Source: Pacificitalea manganoxidans
Lineage (GTDB): Bacteria; Pseudomonadota; Alphaproteobacteria; Rhodobacterales; Rhodobacteraceae
Assembly: GCF_002504165.1 (NCBI RefSeq)
Contig: NZ_CP021404.1
Coordinates: 186,001 to 250,000 of the forward strand
DNA length: 64,000 bases
Direction of reading: 5' to 3'
Under the pieces are notes generated by a model. That model was not told the origin of the DNA and did not search any database. It worked only from the letters and a program-made list of their open reading frames with translations. Shown here one piece after another: positions 19,087 to 28,363 of the stretch (position 1 is the first letter of the stretch; the number at the start of each line of letters is the position of its first letter). The position numbers and the translations under genes are program-made.

Positions 19087-20393
19087 CGGCGGTCCCGCAG
19101 CGAATAGGCCACCAGCGCCAGTATCGACCAGATGCCGACAGACAAAGCGACAAGGATCAACAGGATCGAAACCCGCCGTGGGTAAAGCGGCGTTTCGGGC
19201 AGCGTGGGCGACATATAGGCGGCCAAGTAGCGGCTTTGCCGGCGGGCCTCCGCCACCGCCGTGTCAAAGCTCGCCCGGGCGGCAAGATAGGCGGTTTCCG
19301 AAAACTCGCGATCCACGCTTAACCGTTCATAGGTGCCGACCAGATCTGCGTAACCGCCTGCACTGTCCTGACCATCGGCAGCGGCGCCGATCTTGCGCCG
19401 CTCCTCCTCGATCCTCGCGTTTATCACGGCGATCTTCCGCTCTGCCTGTGCGATCCGGGGATCCCCGGCGCGGGTCGATCCTCGTAATAGGTCGAACTCG
19501 ATCAGCGTTTCGGCTTGCTGTGCCTGCAATGAGGTCAGCAGCCCCATCTGCCCTTGGATATCGATGCCGGGATCGACGACCTGCGTGCGATTGCGAAAGG
19601 CGGTGACCGCCTCGCGCGCCTCTCTCAGCCGGGCGGTGGCATCGTCCAGATCCTGTTGCGCGTGGCGCGTGGTATCCGCCCGGGCGATGTCAGAGAGCCG
19701 GTTGATCATGCGGTTCGACGCCGCGAATATCGCCTGCGCGATCATCTGGGCATCGCCGGGGGTAAAGGCGCGCGCCTCGACCTCGATCAGCCCAGCGGTC
19801 GGATCATAGTCCACGCGCACCATCCGGGACCAATAGCGTGTCAGCGCCTCGATCCCGCCTGCGGGAGAAAGCGCGAAGATGGGGTCATCCGGCGCGCCGG
19901 CGAAGCGATGCCTAAGGCCGAGCTGTGAATCGATTTGGCGCACAAGCTCCTGACTTTGAATGTATTTATACAGGATATCCGTGTCCGAAGAACTTGCACC
20001 CGACAAATCGCCCAACCCGCCAAGGAAGGCAAAGGCAGGGCTTGCCTCCTCTGTTCTGACGGTAAAGCCGACGGTGGAGGCATACTGATCCGCGGCGCGG
20101 GTCCACAGATACCATGCCGCAAGCGCTGCGGGCAGCAGCACCAGCACTGCGAAGCTGCCCACAAGCGACCAGTGCCGCCAGCGCAATCGCGCGGCGCGCG
20201 CCGGGGCGGGCACCTCGATCAACCGCACCGCAGGAGCGGATTGCAGAGCATTGTTTTGGCGCCGTTGGATTGCCTGCCGCCGCCGCGCGCGGCGAAGGAT
20301 GGCCGCGCTGTCCTCCTCAGGCGGGGGCGCGGTGAGAGAGGGAACGGCCCCGTCCCCGCCCGGTCCCTTCGTGGTCTCCACCGTTCTGACCAT
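19083..20393 (-). CDS. kpsE: Capsule export inner-membrane protein (KpsE/BexC/CtrB-like)
   Basis: A 436-residue polysaccharide co-polymerase. It has a basic cytoplasmic N-terminus with alanine-rich and RRARRRQ stretches, a first membrane segment (about residues 75-97), a large periplasmic part with long coiled-coil-like helices (about 215-370), the LYPRR motif and a final membrane segment (about 408-430). This matches KpsE/BexC, which spans the periplasm and contacts the outer-membrane channel. ATG 20393 was preferred over TTG 20444, although its ribosome-binding site is modest. No outer-membrane partner (KpsD/BexD) is in the window. Confidence 0.86.
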   Translation of the reverse strand: MVRTVETTKGPGGDGAVPSLTAPPPEEDSAAILRRARRRQAIQRRQNNALQSAPAVRLIEVPAPARAARLRWRHWSLVGSFAVLVLLPAALAAWYLWTRAADQYASTVGFTVRTEEASPAFAFLGGLGDLSGASSSDTDILYKYIQSQELVRQIDSQLGLRHRFAGAPDDPIFALSPAGGIEALTRYWSRMVRVDYDPTAGLIEVEARAFTPGDAQMIAQAIFAASNRMINRLSDIARADTTRHAQQDLDDATARLREAREAVTAFRNRTQVVDPGIDIQGQMGLLTSLQAQQAETLIEFDLLRGSTRAGDPRIAQAERKIAVINARIEEERRKIGAAADGQDSAGGYADLVGTYERLSVDREFSETAYLAARASFDTAVAEARRQSRYLAAYMSPTLPETPLYPRRVSILLILVALSVGIWSILALVAYSLRDRR

Positions 20394-20496
20394 CGCCCTG
20401 CCTGCCACGTTCACGCCTCCGCCGGTTAACCGGATCACAACCAATCTGGAGGCAGTCTAGGCCGGAACCGATTACCGCCCCGTTACCGGAGCCTGC

Positions 20497-21312
20497 ATGA
20501 CCGTCACCACCCTCCCACCCAGTGTCCGCCCCGCCGCGCTATCCGCGCAGCCCCATGCGGCGCTGCGCACCATTCCGGCGCTGATGCTGCGGGAAATGTC
20601 GTCGACCTACGGTCGGTCGCCGGGAGGCTACCTGTGGGCGGTGTTGGAGCCTGTGGCGGCTATCGCATTGATGAGCATCGCCTTTTCCCTGATCCTTCGG
20701 GCGCCTGGGCTAGGAGGAAATTTTCCGTTCTTCTACGCATCAGGGTTCTTGCTGTTCAGCCTGTATATGATCGTGTCCGCGCAGGTCGCTGCGGCGCTGC
20801 GGTTCTCGCGCCCGCTGCTTGAATATCCGCGCGTGTCCTACCTGGACGCGGTGCTGGCGCGATTCCTTTTGAACACGATGACGCAGGTGTTGGTGCTCGT
20901 TCTGGTCGTCACAGGCATTGTCGCCGTGTTCGACCTCGCGCCGCGCATTGATGTCGCGCAGGTCGGGCTGGCCCTGATCCTCGCATCCGGGCTCGCTCTA
21001 GGCGTTGGTTGCGTAAACTGTTTCCTCATCACCTGTTTTCCCGTCTGGGAACGGGTCTGGGCCATTGTTAACCGGCCCATGTTTCTGGTCTCCGCCGTTT
21101 TGTTCCTGCCCGAAGACCTGTCGCCGCAGTATCGCGCGTGGCTGATGCTGAATCCGCTCTCGCACGTCACCAGCCTCGCCCGATCCGGGTTTTTCGCAAG
21201 CTACGATGCCGTTCACGCCAGCCCACTTTACGTGACGGGCTGGATCGTGGGTCTGCTGGTCGTTGGGCTTTTCCTGCTCGCCCTGCATCACAAGGACATT
21301 GTTTTCAAATGA
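20497..21312 (+). CDS. kpsM: Capsular polysaccharide ABC exporter, permease (KpsM-like)
   Basis: A 271-residue ABC-2 type permease with about six membrane segments. It starts with an amphipathic region (ALMLREMSSTYGRSPGGYLWAVLEP) that is characteristic of KpsM/BexB/CtrC. NPLSHVTSLARSGFF near the end is also typical. It is divergent from kpsE-kpsT, with about 100 bases between the starts, so the exporter genes are split between two strands. Its stop overlaps the start of the next gene by ATGA. Confidence 0.9.
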   Translation: MTVTTLPPSVRPAALSAQPHAALRTIPALMLREMSSTYGRSPGGYLWAVLEPVAAIALMSIAFSLILRAPGLGGNFPFFYASGFLLFSLYMIVSAQVAAALRFSRPLLEYPRVSYLDAVLARFLLNTMTQVLVLVLVVTGIVAVFDLAPRIDVAQVGLALILASGLALGVGCVNCFLITCFPVWERVWAIVNRPMFLVSAVLFLPEDLSPQYRAWLMLNPLSHVTSLARSGFFASYDAVHASPLYVTGWIVGLLVVGLFLLALHHKDIVFK

Positions 21313-23579
21313 TCACGAGCTTTTCCGCCGCCCGGACCGACTCCGCCAAGCCGGGGTGGCGTCATCGGCTTACCGGCCTCCGGCACCGCGCAGCTTTGGC
21401 AACGCAGTTGATGCTCCCATGGGGGCGGGTGGGCGCCTACGCGCGGGAAATTGCCCGATCAGACCTGTTTGACCGGCATTTCTACCGAGGCACCAATCCA
21501 CGGATGCACCCGCTCAGCCGTCTGTTTCCGGAGCGTCATTTCGTTCTAAAGGGGGAAGCGCTGGGCCTGCGACCAAACCCTGATTTCTGTCCTCGCGCCT
21601 ATCTGCGCCACAATCCCGACTTGACGGCCAAGGTGCGGCATCCGTTTCAGCATTACATCCGCTACGGTCGGCACGAACAGCGGGTGACCAAGGATCTGCC
21701 GCCGCGGCATCAGACCGAACAGGTGCCACTGCCCGTGCTGCGGCCCCTCGCGCAGAAGCGCCGTTTCGCGATCGTCGTGCATCTCTATTACCACGATATG
21801 TGGGACGAGTTTGCCGATGCGATCAAGATGTCGGGGGTGGAGGCAGATATTTATGTCACCTATGTCCGCTTCGTAGAGGCTCGGACCGACCTGCCGGACA
21901 GGGTGCGCCGCGACTTCCCGCAGGCGGTGATTCATCAGGTGCCAAATCACGGGCGCGATATCTTTCCCTTTGTGCATTTGGTGAATTCCGGCGCGCTCGC
22001 AGGGTATGAGGCGGTGTGCAAAATCCATTCTAAAAAGTCCCCGCATCGCGATGACGGCGACGCATGGCGGCGGCATTTGGTGGAAGGCATCCTGTCGACC
22101 CAGACCGCCCCGCGTCTGCAACGCTTTCTCGACGATCCCGAGGCCGCGTTCTGGGTCGCCGATGGACAGGTGTTTTCCGGCGCGGATTGGTGGGGCAGCA
22201 ATGCCGCCCGCGCGCGTGACCTTCTGCGGAGGGTCGAGCTTCCGATGGCGGAACAGGATCTAACCTTTCCCGCAGGCTCCATCTATTGGTTAAAGCCCCT
22301 GATGATCGACATGATCCGCGGTATGCGTCTGCGCGTGCATGATTTCGAGCCTGAACAGGCGCAGGTCGATGGCACGTCGGCCCATGCGATGGAGCGGGCA
22401 TTGGGATATCTGGCCCAGACGGCGGGCCAGCGTTGCGTTCAGGCGACCGACCTAGATCGGCGTCGCACACCCGCGCCGCGCCACAGGCCGCGCTATGTTT
22501 CGGCGTTCTATCTGCCGCAGTTTCATCCGGTGCCGGAGAACGATGCATGGTGGGGCAAAGGCTTTACCGAATGGACCAATGTCGCACGGGCCGAGCCTGC
22601 CTTTGCCGGGCATAATCAGCCTGTTCTTCCCGGTGAACTTGGCCACTACGATCTGCGTTTGACCGAGGTGATGGCCGAGCAGGATGCCCTGCGCCGTCAG
22701 GCCGGGATCGATGCGTTCTGCGTCTATCATTACTGGTTCGATGGCCGCCGGATCCTAGAGACCCCGATTGATCAGCTTTGCGCCAGCGAGGTCGATTTTC
22801 CGTTTTACCTTTGTTGGGCCAACGAAAGCTGGCGCCGCAATTGGGACGGGCTCAGCGGTGAGGTTCTGCTGGATCAAAGCTATGGCGCCGGGTTTGCCGA
22901 GGCGCTTGCCCGGAACGTCGCGCCCTATATGCAAGACCGCCGCTATCAGCGGCCGGATGGCCAGCGTCCGCGCTTTGTCATCTACCGCCCGGATGACATG
23001 CCCGACCCGGCCCGCGCGGTCGCGAACATGCGCGCCACTTGGCGGGCGCTCGGCGTCGGGGAGGTCGAACTGGGCGCGGTCCGTTTTCACCTCGGGCGCG
23101 ACGAGGCGGTCACCGAAGATCTTTTTGATTTTTGGATAGAAATGCCGCCCCACGGGCTGGTGGGGGAGTGCGATTATCTGGTCGGTGGCCCGGCGGCCCC
23201 AGATCCGCACATCCCTCTCGCGCCGGGGTTCAAAGGATTGATTTACGACTACAGCCGACTTGCCGAGACGGCTACGGACCCCGCCTATACTGCCACGCTG
23301 CCCGCTCAGACGATTGCCGGGGTAATGCCAAGCTGGGACAACACTGCGCGCCGCGGCTCTGGCGCGCATATCGCCCATGGGGCCACGCCCGCCAGCTTCT
23401 CACGCTGGCTTGACCGGATCGCGCAGCATCGGATCGAAGGCTCCTACCGGCAGGAGCTATTTGTGAATGCGTGGAATGAATGGGCCGAACGCGCGATGTT
23501 GGAGCCGACGGAGCGTTATGGGGATGCCAACATTCGGGCGCTCGCGGCGTTCCGGCAGGGTGGAGGGCCACGGTCATGA
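21309..23579 (+). CDS. RgpF-like / WbsX-like two-domain glycan-synthesis protein
   Basis: A 756-residue cytoplasmic protein. The N-terminal 130 residues contain a short FYRGTNPRMHP-type segment. Residues about 150-350 match the rhamnan synthesis F family (FAIVVHLYYHDMWDEF, NHGRDIFPFVHL, KIHSKKSPHR). Residues about 395-745 match the WbsX/GH99-like family (SAFYLPQFHPVPENDAWWG, FTEWTNVARA, YHYWFDGRRIL, WANESWRRNWDG). Both families occur in O-antigen and capsule loci. The start overlaps the kpsM stop (ATGA), and the end overlaps the following sulfotransferase-like gene in the same way. Linkage made is unknown. Confidence 0.85.
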   Translation: MITSFSAARTDSAKPGWRHRLTGLRHRAALATQLMLPWGRVGAYAREIARSDLFDRHFYRGTNPRMHPLSRLFPERHFVLKGEALGLRPNPDFCPRAYLRHNPDLTAKVRHPFQHYIRYGRHEQRVTKDLPPRHQTEQVPLPVLRPLAQKRRFAIVVHLYYHDMWDEFADAIKMSGVEADIYVTYVRFVEARTDLPDRVRRDFPQAVIHQVPNHGRDIFPFVHLVNSGALAGYEAVCKIHSKKSPHRDDGDAWRRHLVEGILSTQTAPRLQRFLDDPEAAFWVADGQVFSGADWWGSNAARARDLLRRVELPMAEQDLTFPAGSIYWLKPLMIDMIRGMRLRVHDFEPEQAQVDGTSAHAMERALGYLAQTAGQRCVQATDLDRRRTPAPRHRPRYVSAFYLPQFHPVPENDAWWGKGFTEWTNVARAEPAFAGHNQPVLPGELGHYDLRLTEVMAEQDALRRQAGIDAFCVYHYWFDGRRILETPIDQLCASEVDFPFYLCWANESWRRNWDGLSGEVLLDQSYGAGFAEALARNVAPYMQDRRYQRPDGQRPRFVIYRPDDMPDPARAVANMRATWRALGVGEVELGAVRFHLGRDEAVTEDLFDFWIEMPPHGLVGECDYLVGGPAAPDPHIPLAPGFKGLIYDYSRLAETATDPAYTATLPAQTIAGVMPSWDNTARRGSGAHIAHGATPASFSRWLDRIAQHRIEGSYRQELFVNAWNEWAERAMLEPTERYGDANIRALAAFRQGGGPRS

Positions 23580-24583
23580 CCTCGCGGATCGTCATTCATG
23601 TCGGTATGCATAAAACCGCGACCACCCATATTCAGGACACGTTCTATCATAATCGACGGCTGCTGCGGCAGCATGGGGTGACGGTGCCCCGCATTGGTGC
23701 CTGTCGCGGCCAGCACGGGCTGGCCAGCGCGTGGATCAACCTGCCGCCACCCTATGGGATCCGACATCCGCGACGCGCCTGGCAAACGCTGGCCCGCGCC
23801 CATGCAGCGCGAGCGGGCACGCTGTTTGTTTCATCCGAAGAACTGTCTCGGCTGTTCCCCGCGCGCGTCGACATGGCTGAATTGCGTGGGCTGATCTCTG
23901 CCTTCGACCGGGTCGAGTTGATCTGCGGGTTGCGCAGTCAGGGAAGCTTCCTGCAATCGGTCTATCAGCAGATTTCGGTTGAGCGGCACCCCGGCCCGCT
24001 GACGACCTTTGTGGACACCGCGCTGGAACGGGGCGTCGTCGATGGGCTCGCTCTCGACTACACTGCGCTGTATCGGCAGTTTCGCACCGGCTTCGCGGCG
24101 TCCGAAATCAGGCTCATCTGTTACGAGGATGCGGTGCGTCACCCCGGCGGGATCGTGGGCACATTTCTCGATATCCTAGGCGTGCCGCTGCGGGCCGATC
24201 AGCTTCAACCCTTTGCGCAAGGTCGATCCAACGTCTCGCCAATGCCGTTGGCAAATCTGGTCGCAAACCGCGTTTCAGCGCCCAATCCCGCGCGAAGGGA
24301 TCTTGTGACGTTGGTTCAAGCACATCTGGAAGAAGGTCTGCCTGCCAAGCGGCGCACCACGCTGTTTACCCGGTCTGAGTTGCGCCGGATCGCGCGGCGG
24401 TTCGAAGCACCTAATGCCCAACTCAGCGCAATGGTGCAGGCGGTTCAGCCGGGCTTTGCCATTCAGCCAATGCGCCCGGCGGAACTGCTGTTTCGTGGAC
24501 AGATGCCGGACACGATCTGGCCAGCCATCGCCGCCGACCTGTTCCGATCCGCCCCTGAAGGAGCAAACCTATGGCGCGGCTGA
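23576..24583 (+). CDS. Sulfotransferase-like P-loop protein 1
   Basis: A 335-residue protein whose N-terminus IVIHVGMHKTATTHIQ has the form of the 5'-phosphosulfate-binding loop of PAPS-dependent sulfotransferases. VSSEELSR and a central CGLRSQGSFLQSVYQQ stretch correspond to the 3'-phosphate region seen in such proteins. The expected reaction is sulfate transfer from PAPS to a sugar hydroxyl, but this is inferred from the loop and the context. The ATG overlaps the previous stop. It overlaps the next, related gene by 13 bases. Confidence 0.7.
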   Translation: MTSRIVIHVGMHKTATTHIQDTFYHNRRLLRQHGVTVPRIGACRGQHGLASAWINLPPPYGIRHPRRAWQTLARAHAARAGTLFVSSEELSRLFPARVDMAELRGLISAFDRVELICGLRSQGSFLQSVYQQISVERHPGPLTTFVDTALERGVVDGLALDYTALYRQFRTGFAASEIRLICYEDAVRHPGGIVGTFLDILGVPLRADQLQPFAQGRSNVSPMPLANLVANRVSAPNPARRDLVTLVQAHLEEGLPAKRRTTLFTRSELRRIARRFEAPNAQLSAMVQAVQPGFAIQPMRPAELLFRGQMPDTIWPAIAADLFRSAPEGANLWRG

Positions 24584-25557
24584 TCCTGCATGTGGGCGCA
24601 CATAAAACGGGCACCAGTTATCTGCAGCGGATATTGCATCTAAACCGCGATCTGCTGGGGGCGCATGGCGTGATCTATCCTGATCTGGGCCCCAACCCCG
24701 CCCACCACATTCTAACCACGCCGTGGATCGCTAACCCCGAAATCGCGCCGCATTGGTATGGCCCCGGCGGGCCGGAAGGCTTGTGGCAACGGATCATAGC
24801 CGATCTGGCTGACCGGGACGCGACCGTTATCTTGAGCGCGGAGCCGTTTTCGCGCATGGCCCCGCGGGCGGTCGATATGGTCGATCTTGCCGCGCGGTGT
24901 CGTCGTTTCGACGATGTGACCGTGGCGTATGTTGCTCGTAATCAGGTCGAGCTTGCGCAATCGATCTGGCTGCAGCGGGCTAAGACCGGAGGCGCGCCGC
25001 CGGTGGATCGGTTCGTAGCGCACTCGCTGGAGACCGGGCTGGCATCGGGCATTCCGCTGGATCACCACGCGGTCTATCAGCACCTGCGATGCGGGTTCGC
25101 GCATAGGGATATTCGGTTAGCGGATTATCATCAGTTGCGCACCGGTCCCGGTGGGCTGCTGGGGGGCTTCTGTCAGCTGACGGGGTTGGAGCTTCCGCTC
25201 GATGATTTGGCCCCATTACCTGCGGAGGCGGCGAATATTTCGCCCGATCCGCTTGCGACGTTGCTGGCCATGCGGTTGACCCACCCAGATCCGCCAAGCG
25301 CGGGGATGGTTGCCTGGGTCGGGCGCCGGTTGAGCCAGCGATACCCAAAGCAGCGGCGCTGCATATTCACCCAAGAAGAGATCGCGAGCCTCGTTCGGAA
25401 ATTCAATGCCTCGAACCGGGCGGTGGAGGCGCTGTCTCACTCCGGCGACACGGCTTTTTCAGTGACTGCCGCGGAAAGCGGCGATTGGGTCACCCGCGAT
25501 GCGCTGACATGGGAAATCTGGGCCGATCTTGCCCGGGGGGCCTATCATGCGGCCTGA
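24571..25557 (+). CDS. Sulfotransferase-like P-loop protein 2
   Basis: A 328-residue protein related to its upstream neighbour. It has the loop LILHVGAHKTGTSYLQ, a LSAEPFSRM segment, YVARNQVELAQSIWLQ and a C-terminal region in the same order (TQEEIASLVRKFNASN matching TRSELRRIARRFEAPN). The pair probably arose by tandem duplication and diverged, perhaps for two positions on one glycan. It is the last gene of the kpsM-led unit. The gap of 118 bases before the RTX gene suggests a new promoter there. Confidence 0.7.
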   Translation: MARLILHVGAHKTGTSYLQRILHLNRDLLGAHGVIYPDLGPNPAHHILTTPWIANPEIAPHWYGPGGPEGLWQRIIADLADRDATVILSAEPFSRMAPRAVDMVDLAARCRRFDDVTVAYVARNQVELAQSIWLQRAKTGGAPPVDRFVAHSLETGLASGIPLDHHAVYQHLRCGFAHRDIRLADYHQLRTGPGGLLGGFCQLTGLELPLDDLAPLPAEAANISPDPLATLLAMRLTHPDPPSAGMVAWVGRRLSQRYPKQRRCIFTQEEIASLVRKFNASNRAVEALSHSGDTAFSVTAAESGDWVTRDALTWEIWADLARGAYHAA

Positions 25558-25635
25558 CCCGAAAAGCTCGGTTTTAGGCAAAACGGCACCGTTCGTCCCC
25601 CGTCCGCCGTAATCCTGCCCCGGCCCCGGCCCCGG

Positions 25636-25659
25636 CTGTTCCGACACTGAGCGGAACAG
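25636..25659. promoter_or_regulatory. Inverted repeat immediately upstream of the second RTX gene
   Basis: A perfect 8-bp inverted repeat (CTGTTCCG and CGGAACAG, 8-base loop) ends just before the AAGGTGGGG ribosome-binding site of the gene starting at 25676. GGCCCC repeated three times precedes it (about 25617-25635). It could be a protein operator or an mRNA hairpin. It has no T run, so it is not a typical terminator. Confidence 0.45.
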
Positions 25660-25675
25660 AAAGGTGGGGTGGTCC

Positions 25676-28363
25676 ATGCGGCATGTGACGACGATCTGGC
25701 AGGAAGCGTTGCAAGGGTTTGGGCCTCAGGCCCGTATCCACGTTGATGCTGATGGGGCCCTGACGCTGTTCGATCCAACGTCGCAGCAGCGGTTCACAGC
25801 GGACTTGACCGGCACGCCGCTTGGCCCCGACAGCTTTGCGCGGGACTATAGCGCGGGCGGGCAGGGGCTTACGTCGGTTCAGGTCGGCGCCCGCGAAATG
25901 CGGCTGGATCATGCCTCCCTCGCAGATCTCGCTTCGGGTGTCAGCCAGACCCTTTATGACGCGCGAAGCGGCTATGGCGCCGATGCGGTCACTATTCTGG
26001 CGGTTGATGCCGGGGCGGAGCGTCTGGTGATTGCGAGCCTGCAAAATGGCTCCGGGCTAAGCGTGCTACGAGAGGTCGAGGGCGCATACGAACATGTCGG
26101 CACGGTCGCCGATAGCCCGACGACGCATCTCACCGCCATCTCCGCCCTGACTCATGTAGAAATCGGCGGGGCGCAGTATGTGTTCGCGGCCTCCGCCACC
26201 GAACATGGCGTCGCGGCGATGCGCCTGACCGCAGAGGGCACGCTGAACCCCGTCGATGCATTGGGCGCGGGAGGGTGGTTGCCGATTGCGCGCCCGACCG
26301 ATCTGGATGTGGTGGAGGTCGCTGGCAGCAGCTACCTGATCGTGGCCGCCCAAGGCACCGGATCGCTCACGTCGCTGCGGATCGAGGCGGATGGCGTGCT
26401 GACGCCGGTCGATCACATCGTGGATGATCTGGCGACCCGGTTTGGCGGCGCGACGGCAATGGACTGGATCGTCGTAGACGGGCAGGCCTTCGGTGCGGTG
26501 GCGGGCGCGGATGGCGGGGTCACCTTGGTCCGGTTGTTGCCCGATGGTGGGTTTCATGTCGCCGCCGTTTTGGTCGACGATGCTGATATGGCGTTGCGCG
26601 GGGTGAGCCAGATCGCCTTGGCCGAAACACCTGTCGGGGTTCAGCTTCTCGTTTTGGGGGAAGGGGAGCTTGGCGTGACGCAAATCGCGCTCGACCTGAC
26701 GGATATCGGCGTGACGCGGACCGGCGTGGATGCCTCCCGCGATGGCGGTGCGAGCAATGACGTGCTTATCGCGCGGGACGGGGGCGATACGGTTCTCGCC
26801 GGGGGCGGGGATGACATCATCGTGGATGGCAGCGGCCGTGATGACCTGACCGGGGGGGCGGGCGCCGATATTTTCGTGTTTCGCGATGATGGTGAATTCG
26901 ACACGGTGCGGGATTTCGATCCTGCGGTGGACCGGATCGACCTGTCGCGGTTTTCACAGCTCTATCATCCCAGCCAGATCGAATACGAAACCAACGCTAA
27001 CGGTCTGCGGCTGGTGATCGGTGACGAAAAAATCCGCCTGATCCATGTGGATCGGACGCCGATGACGGCGCAGGATGTGGCGCATGCGCTTGTTTTCAAT
27101 GCCGATCGCAGCGCGCTCGATACGGTGACGCCCACGATTGTGACGGGCAGCGCGGGCAATGACAGCCTGACGGGCAGCAGCAAGCCCGACGCGATTTCAG
27201 CGGGCGCGGGCGATGACCTGATCGCGTGGAGCCACGGCGCGGATCTGATCGATGGCGGAACGGGCAAGGATCATCTGAGCTATGCCGGAGCGGAGGTCGG
27301 GCTGGCCCTGAACCTCAACCTGCAGACCGCGAATGGAGGATCGGGCGCCGGGGATCAGCTTATCTCCGTGGAGGTCATTACCGGCACGGATCATGCCGAC
27401 ACCATGACCGGCGATGGAGGCGCGAACGAGTTTCGCGGCGGCGCCGGGCAAGACAGGCTCTGGGGAGGGGCAGGCGATGACAGCCTGCGCGGCGGCGCCG
27501 GTGCGGACCTGTTGGATGGTGGCGAAGGCATGGATATCGCGGATTACACCGACAGTGACGCCGTGCAGGCGGATCTTCTTTTGCCGGGCTCAAACAGCGG
27601 CGCGGCGGAGGGCGACACCTATCGCAGTATCGAAGGTCTGAGAGGCACGGCCTTTGCCGATGATCTGCGGGGCGACGGGGCGGATAACCTGCTGATCGGC
27701 GGACAGGGGAATGATTTCCTCATGGGGCGGGGCGGGGCCGATACCCTGATCGGCAGCCACGGACATGACATCCTGTCGGGCGGTGGCGGCGGGGACATTC
27801 TGAACGGGGGGCGTGGCAATGATCGGTTGATCGGCGGCGGTGGCGATGATCGGCTGGTGGGCGATGACGGCGACGATACCCTGATCGGCACCGAGGGCGC
27901 GAATAGCTTGATCGGCGGTGCGGGCGCGGATGTGATTTACGACGGCGGCGGTAGCAGCACCTTGTCGGGTGGTGCGGGCCGTGACCGTCTGATCGGCAAT
28001 GCGGGTCACGATCGGCTGTTTGGCGGCGACGACGCGGACATCCTGAATGGTGGCAACGGCAATGACCGATTGAGCGGCGAGGCCGGAGCGGATTACCTGC
28101 TGGGAGGCGGGGGCTGGGATATCTTCATTTTCTACGAGGACATGGGCCGCGACCAGATCGAGGATTTTGTGCTGGGCGAAGACCGTCTGTTTCTGTCGGC
28201 GGATCTGGTCGGTAGTGCAACGCTGGGCGCGGCGGTGATTGCCGCCCATGCGACCATCGTGGATGGATCGACCGTGCTGGATTTCGGCGGTGGCAATGCC
28301 GTAACGCTTCTAGGTTTGAGCGACCTGACCGGTCTGGAAGACGCCATTCTGATCGTCGCCTGA
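25676..28363 (+). CDS. RTX protein with N-terminal beta-propeller-like repeats
   Basis: An 895-residue protein. Residues about 100-345 hold four or five imperfect repeats of about 50 residues (YVFAASATEHGVAAMRL, YLIVAAQGTGSLTSLRI, AFGAVAGADGGVTLVRL, LLVLGEGELGVTQIAL), suggesting propeller blades. A first RTX block is at about 357-400 and a long one at about 490-840. The C-terminal 170 residues resemble those of the protease at 15766. There is no signal peptide or catalytic motif, so type I secretion is expected. ATG 25676 was preferred over GTG 25664 for its ribosome-binding site. Role unknown; adhesin or matrix protein are possibilities. Confidence 0.82.
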   Translation: MRHVTTIWQEALQGFGPQARIHVDADGALTLFDPTSQQRFTADLTGTPLGPDSFARDYSAGGQGLTSVQVGAREMRLDHASLADLASGVSQTLYDARSGYGADAVTILAVDAGAERLVIASLQNGSGLSVLREVEGAYEHVGTVADSPTTHLTAISALTHVEIGGAQYVFAASATEHGVAAMRLTAEGTLNPVDALGAGGWLPIARPTDLDVVEVAGSSYLIVAAQGTGSLTSLRIEADGVLTPVDHIVDDLATRFGGATAMDWIVVDGQAFGAVAGADGGVTLVRLLPDGGFHVAAVLVDDADMALRGVSQIALAETPVGVQLLVLGEGELGVTQIALDLTDIGVTRTGVDASRDGGASNDVLIARDGGDTVLAGGGDDIIVDGSGRDDLTGGAGADIFVFRDDGEFDTVRDFDPAVDRIDLSRFSQLYHPSQIEYETNANGLRLVIGDEKIRLIHVDRTPMTAQDVAHALVFNADRSALDTVTPTIVTGSAGNDSLTGSSKPDAISAGAGDDLIAWSHGADLIDGGTGKDHLSYAGAEVGLALNLNLQTANGGSGAGDQLISVEVITGTDHADTMTGDGGANEFRGGAGQDRLWGGAGDDSLRGGAGADLLDGGEGMDIADYTDSDAVQADLLLPGSNSGAAEGDTYRSIEGLRGTAFADDLRGDGADNLLIGGQGNDFLMGRGGADTLIGSHGHDILSGGGGGDILNGGRGNDRLIGGGGDDRLVGDDGDDTLIGTEGANSLIGGAGADVIYDGGGSSTLSGGAGRDRLIGNAGHDRLFGGDDADILNGGNGNDRLSGEAGADYLLGGGGWDIFIFYEDMGRDQIEDFVLGEDRLFLSADLVGSATLGAAVIAAHATIVDGSTVLDFGGGNAVTLLGLSDLTGLEDAILIVA

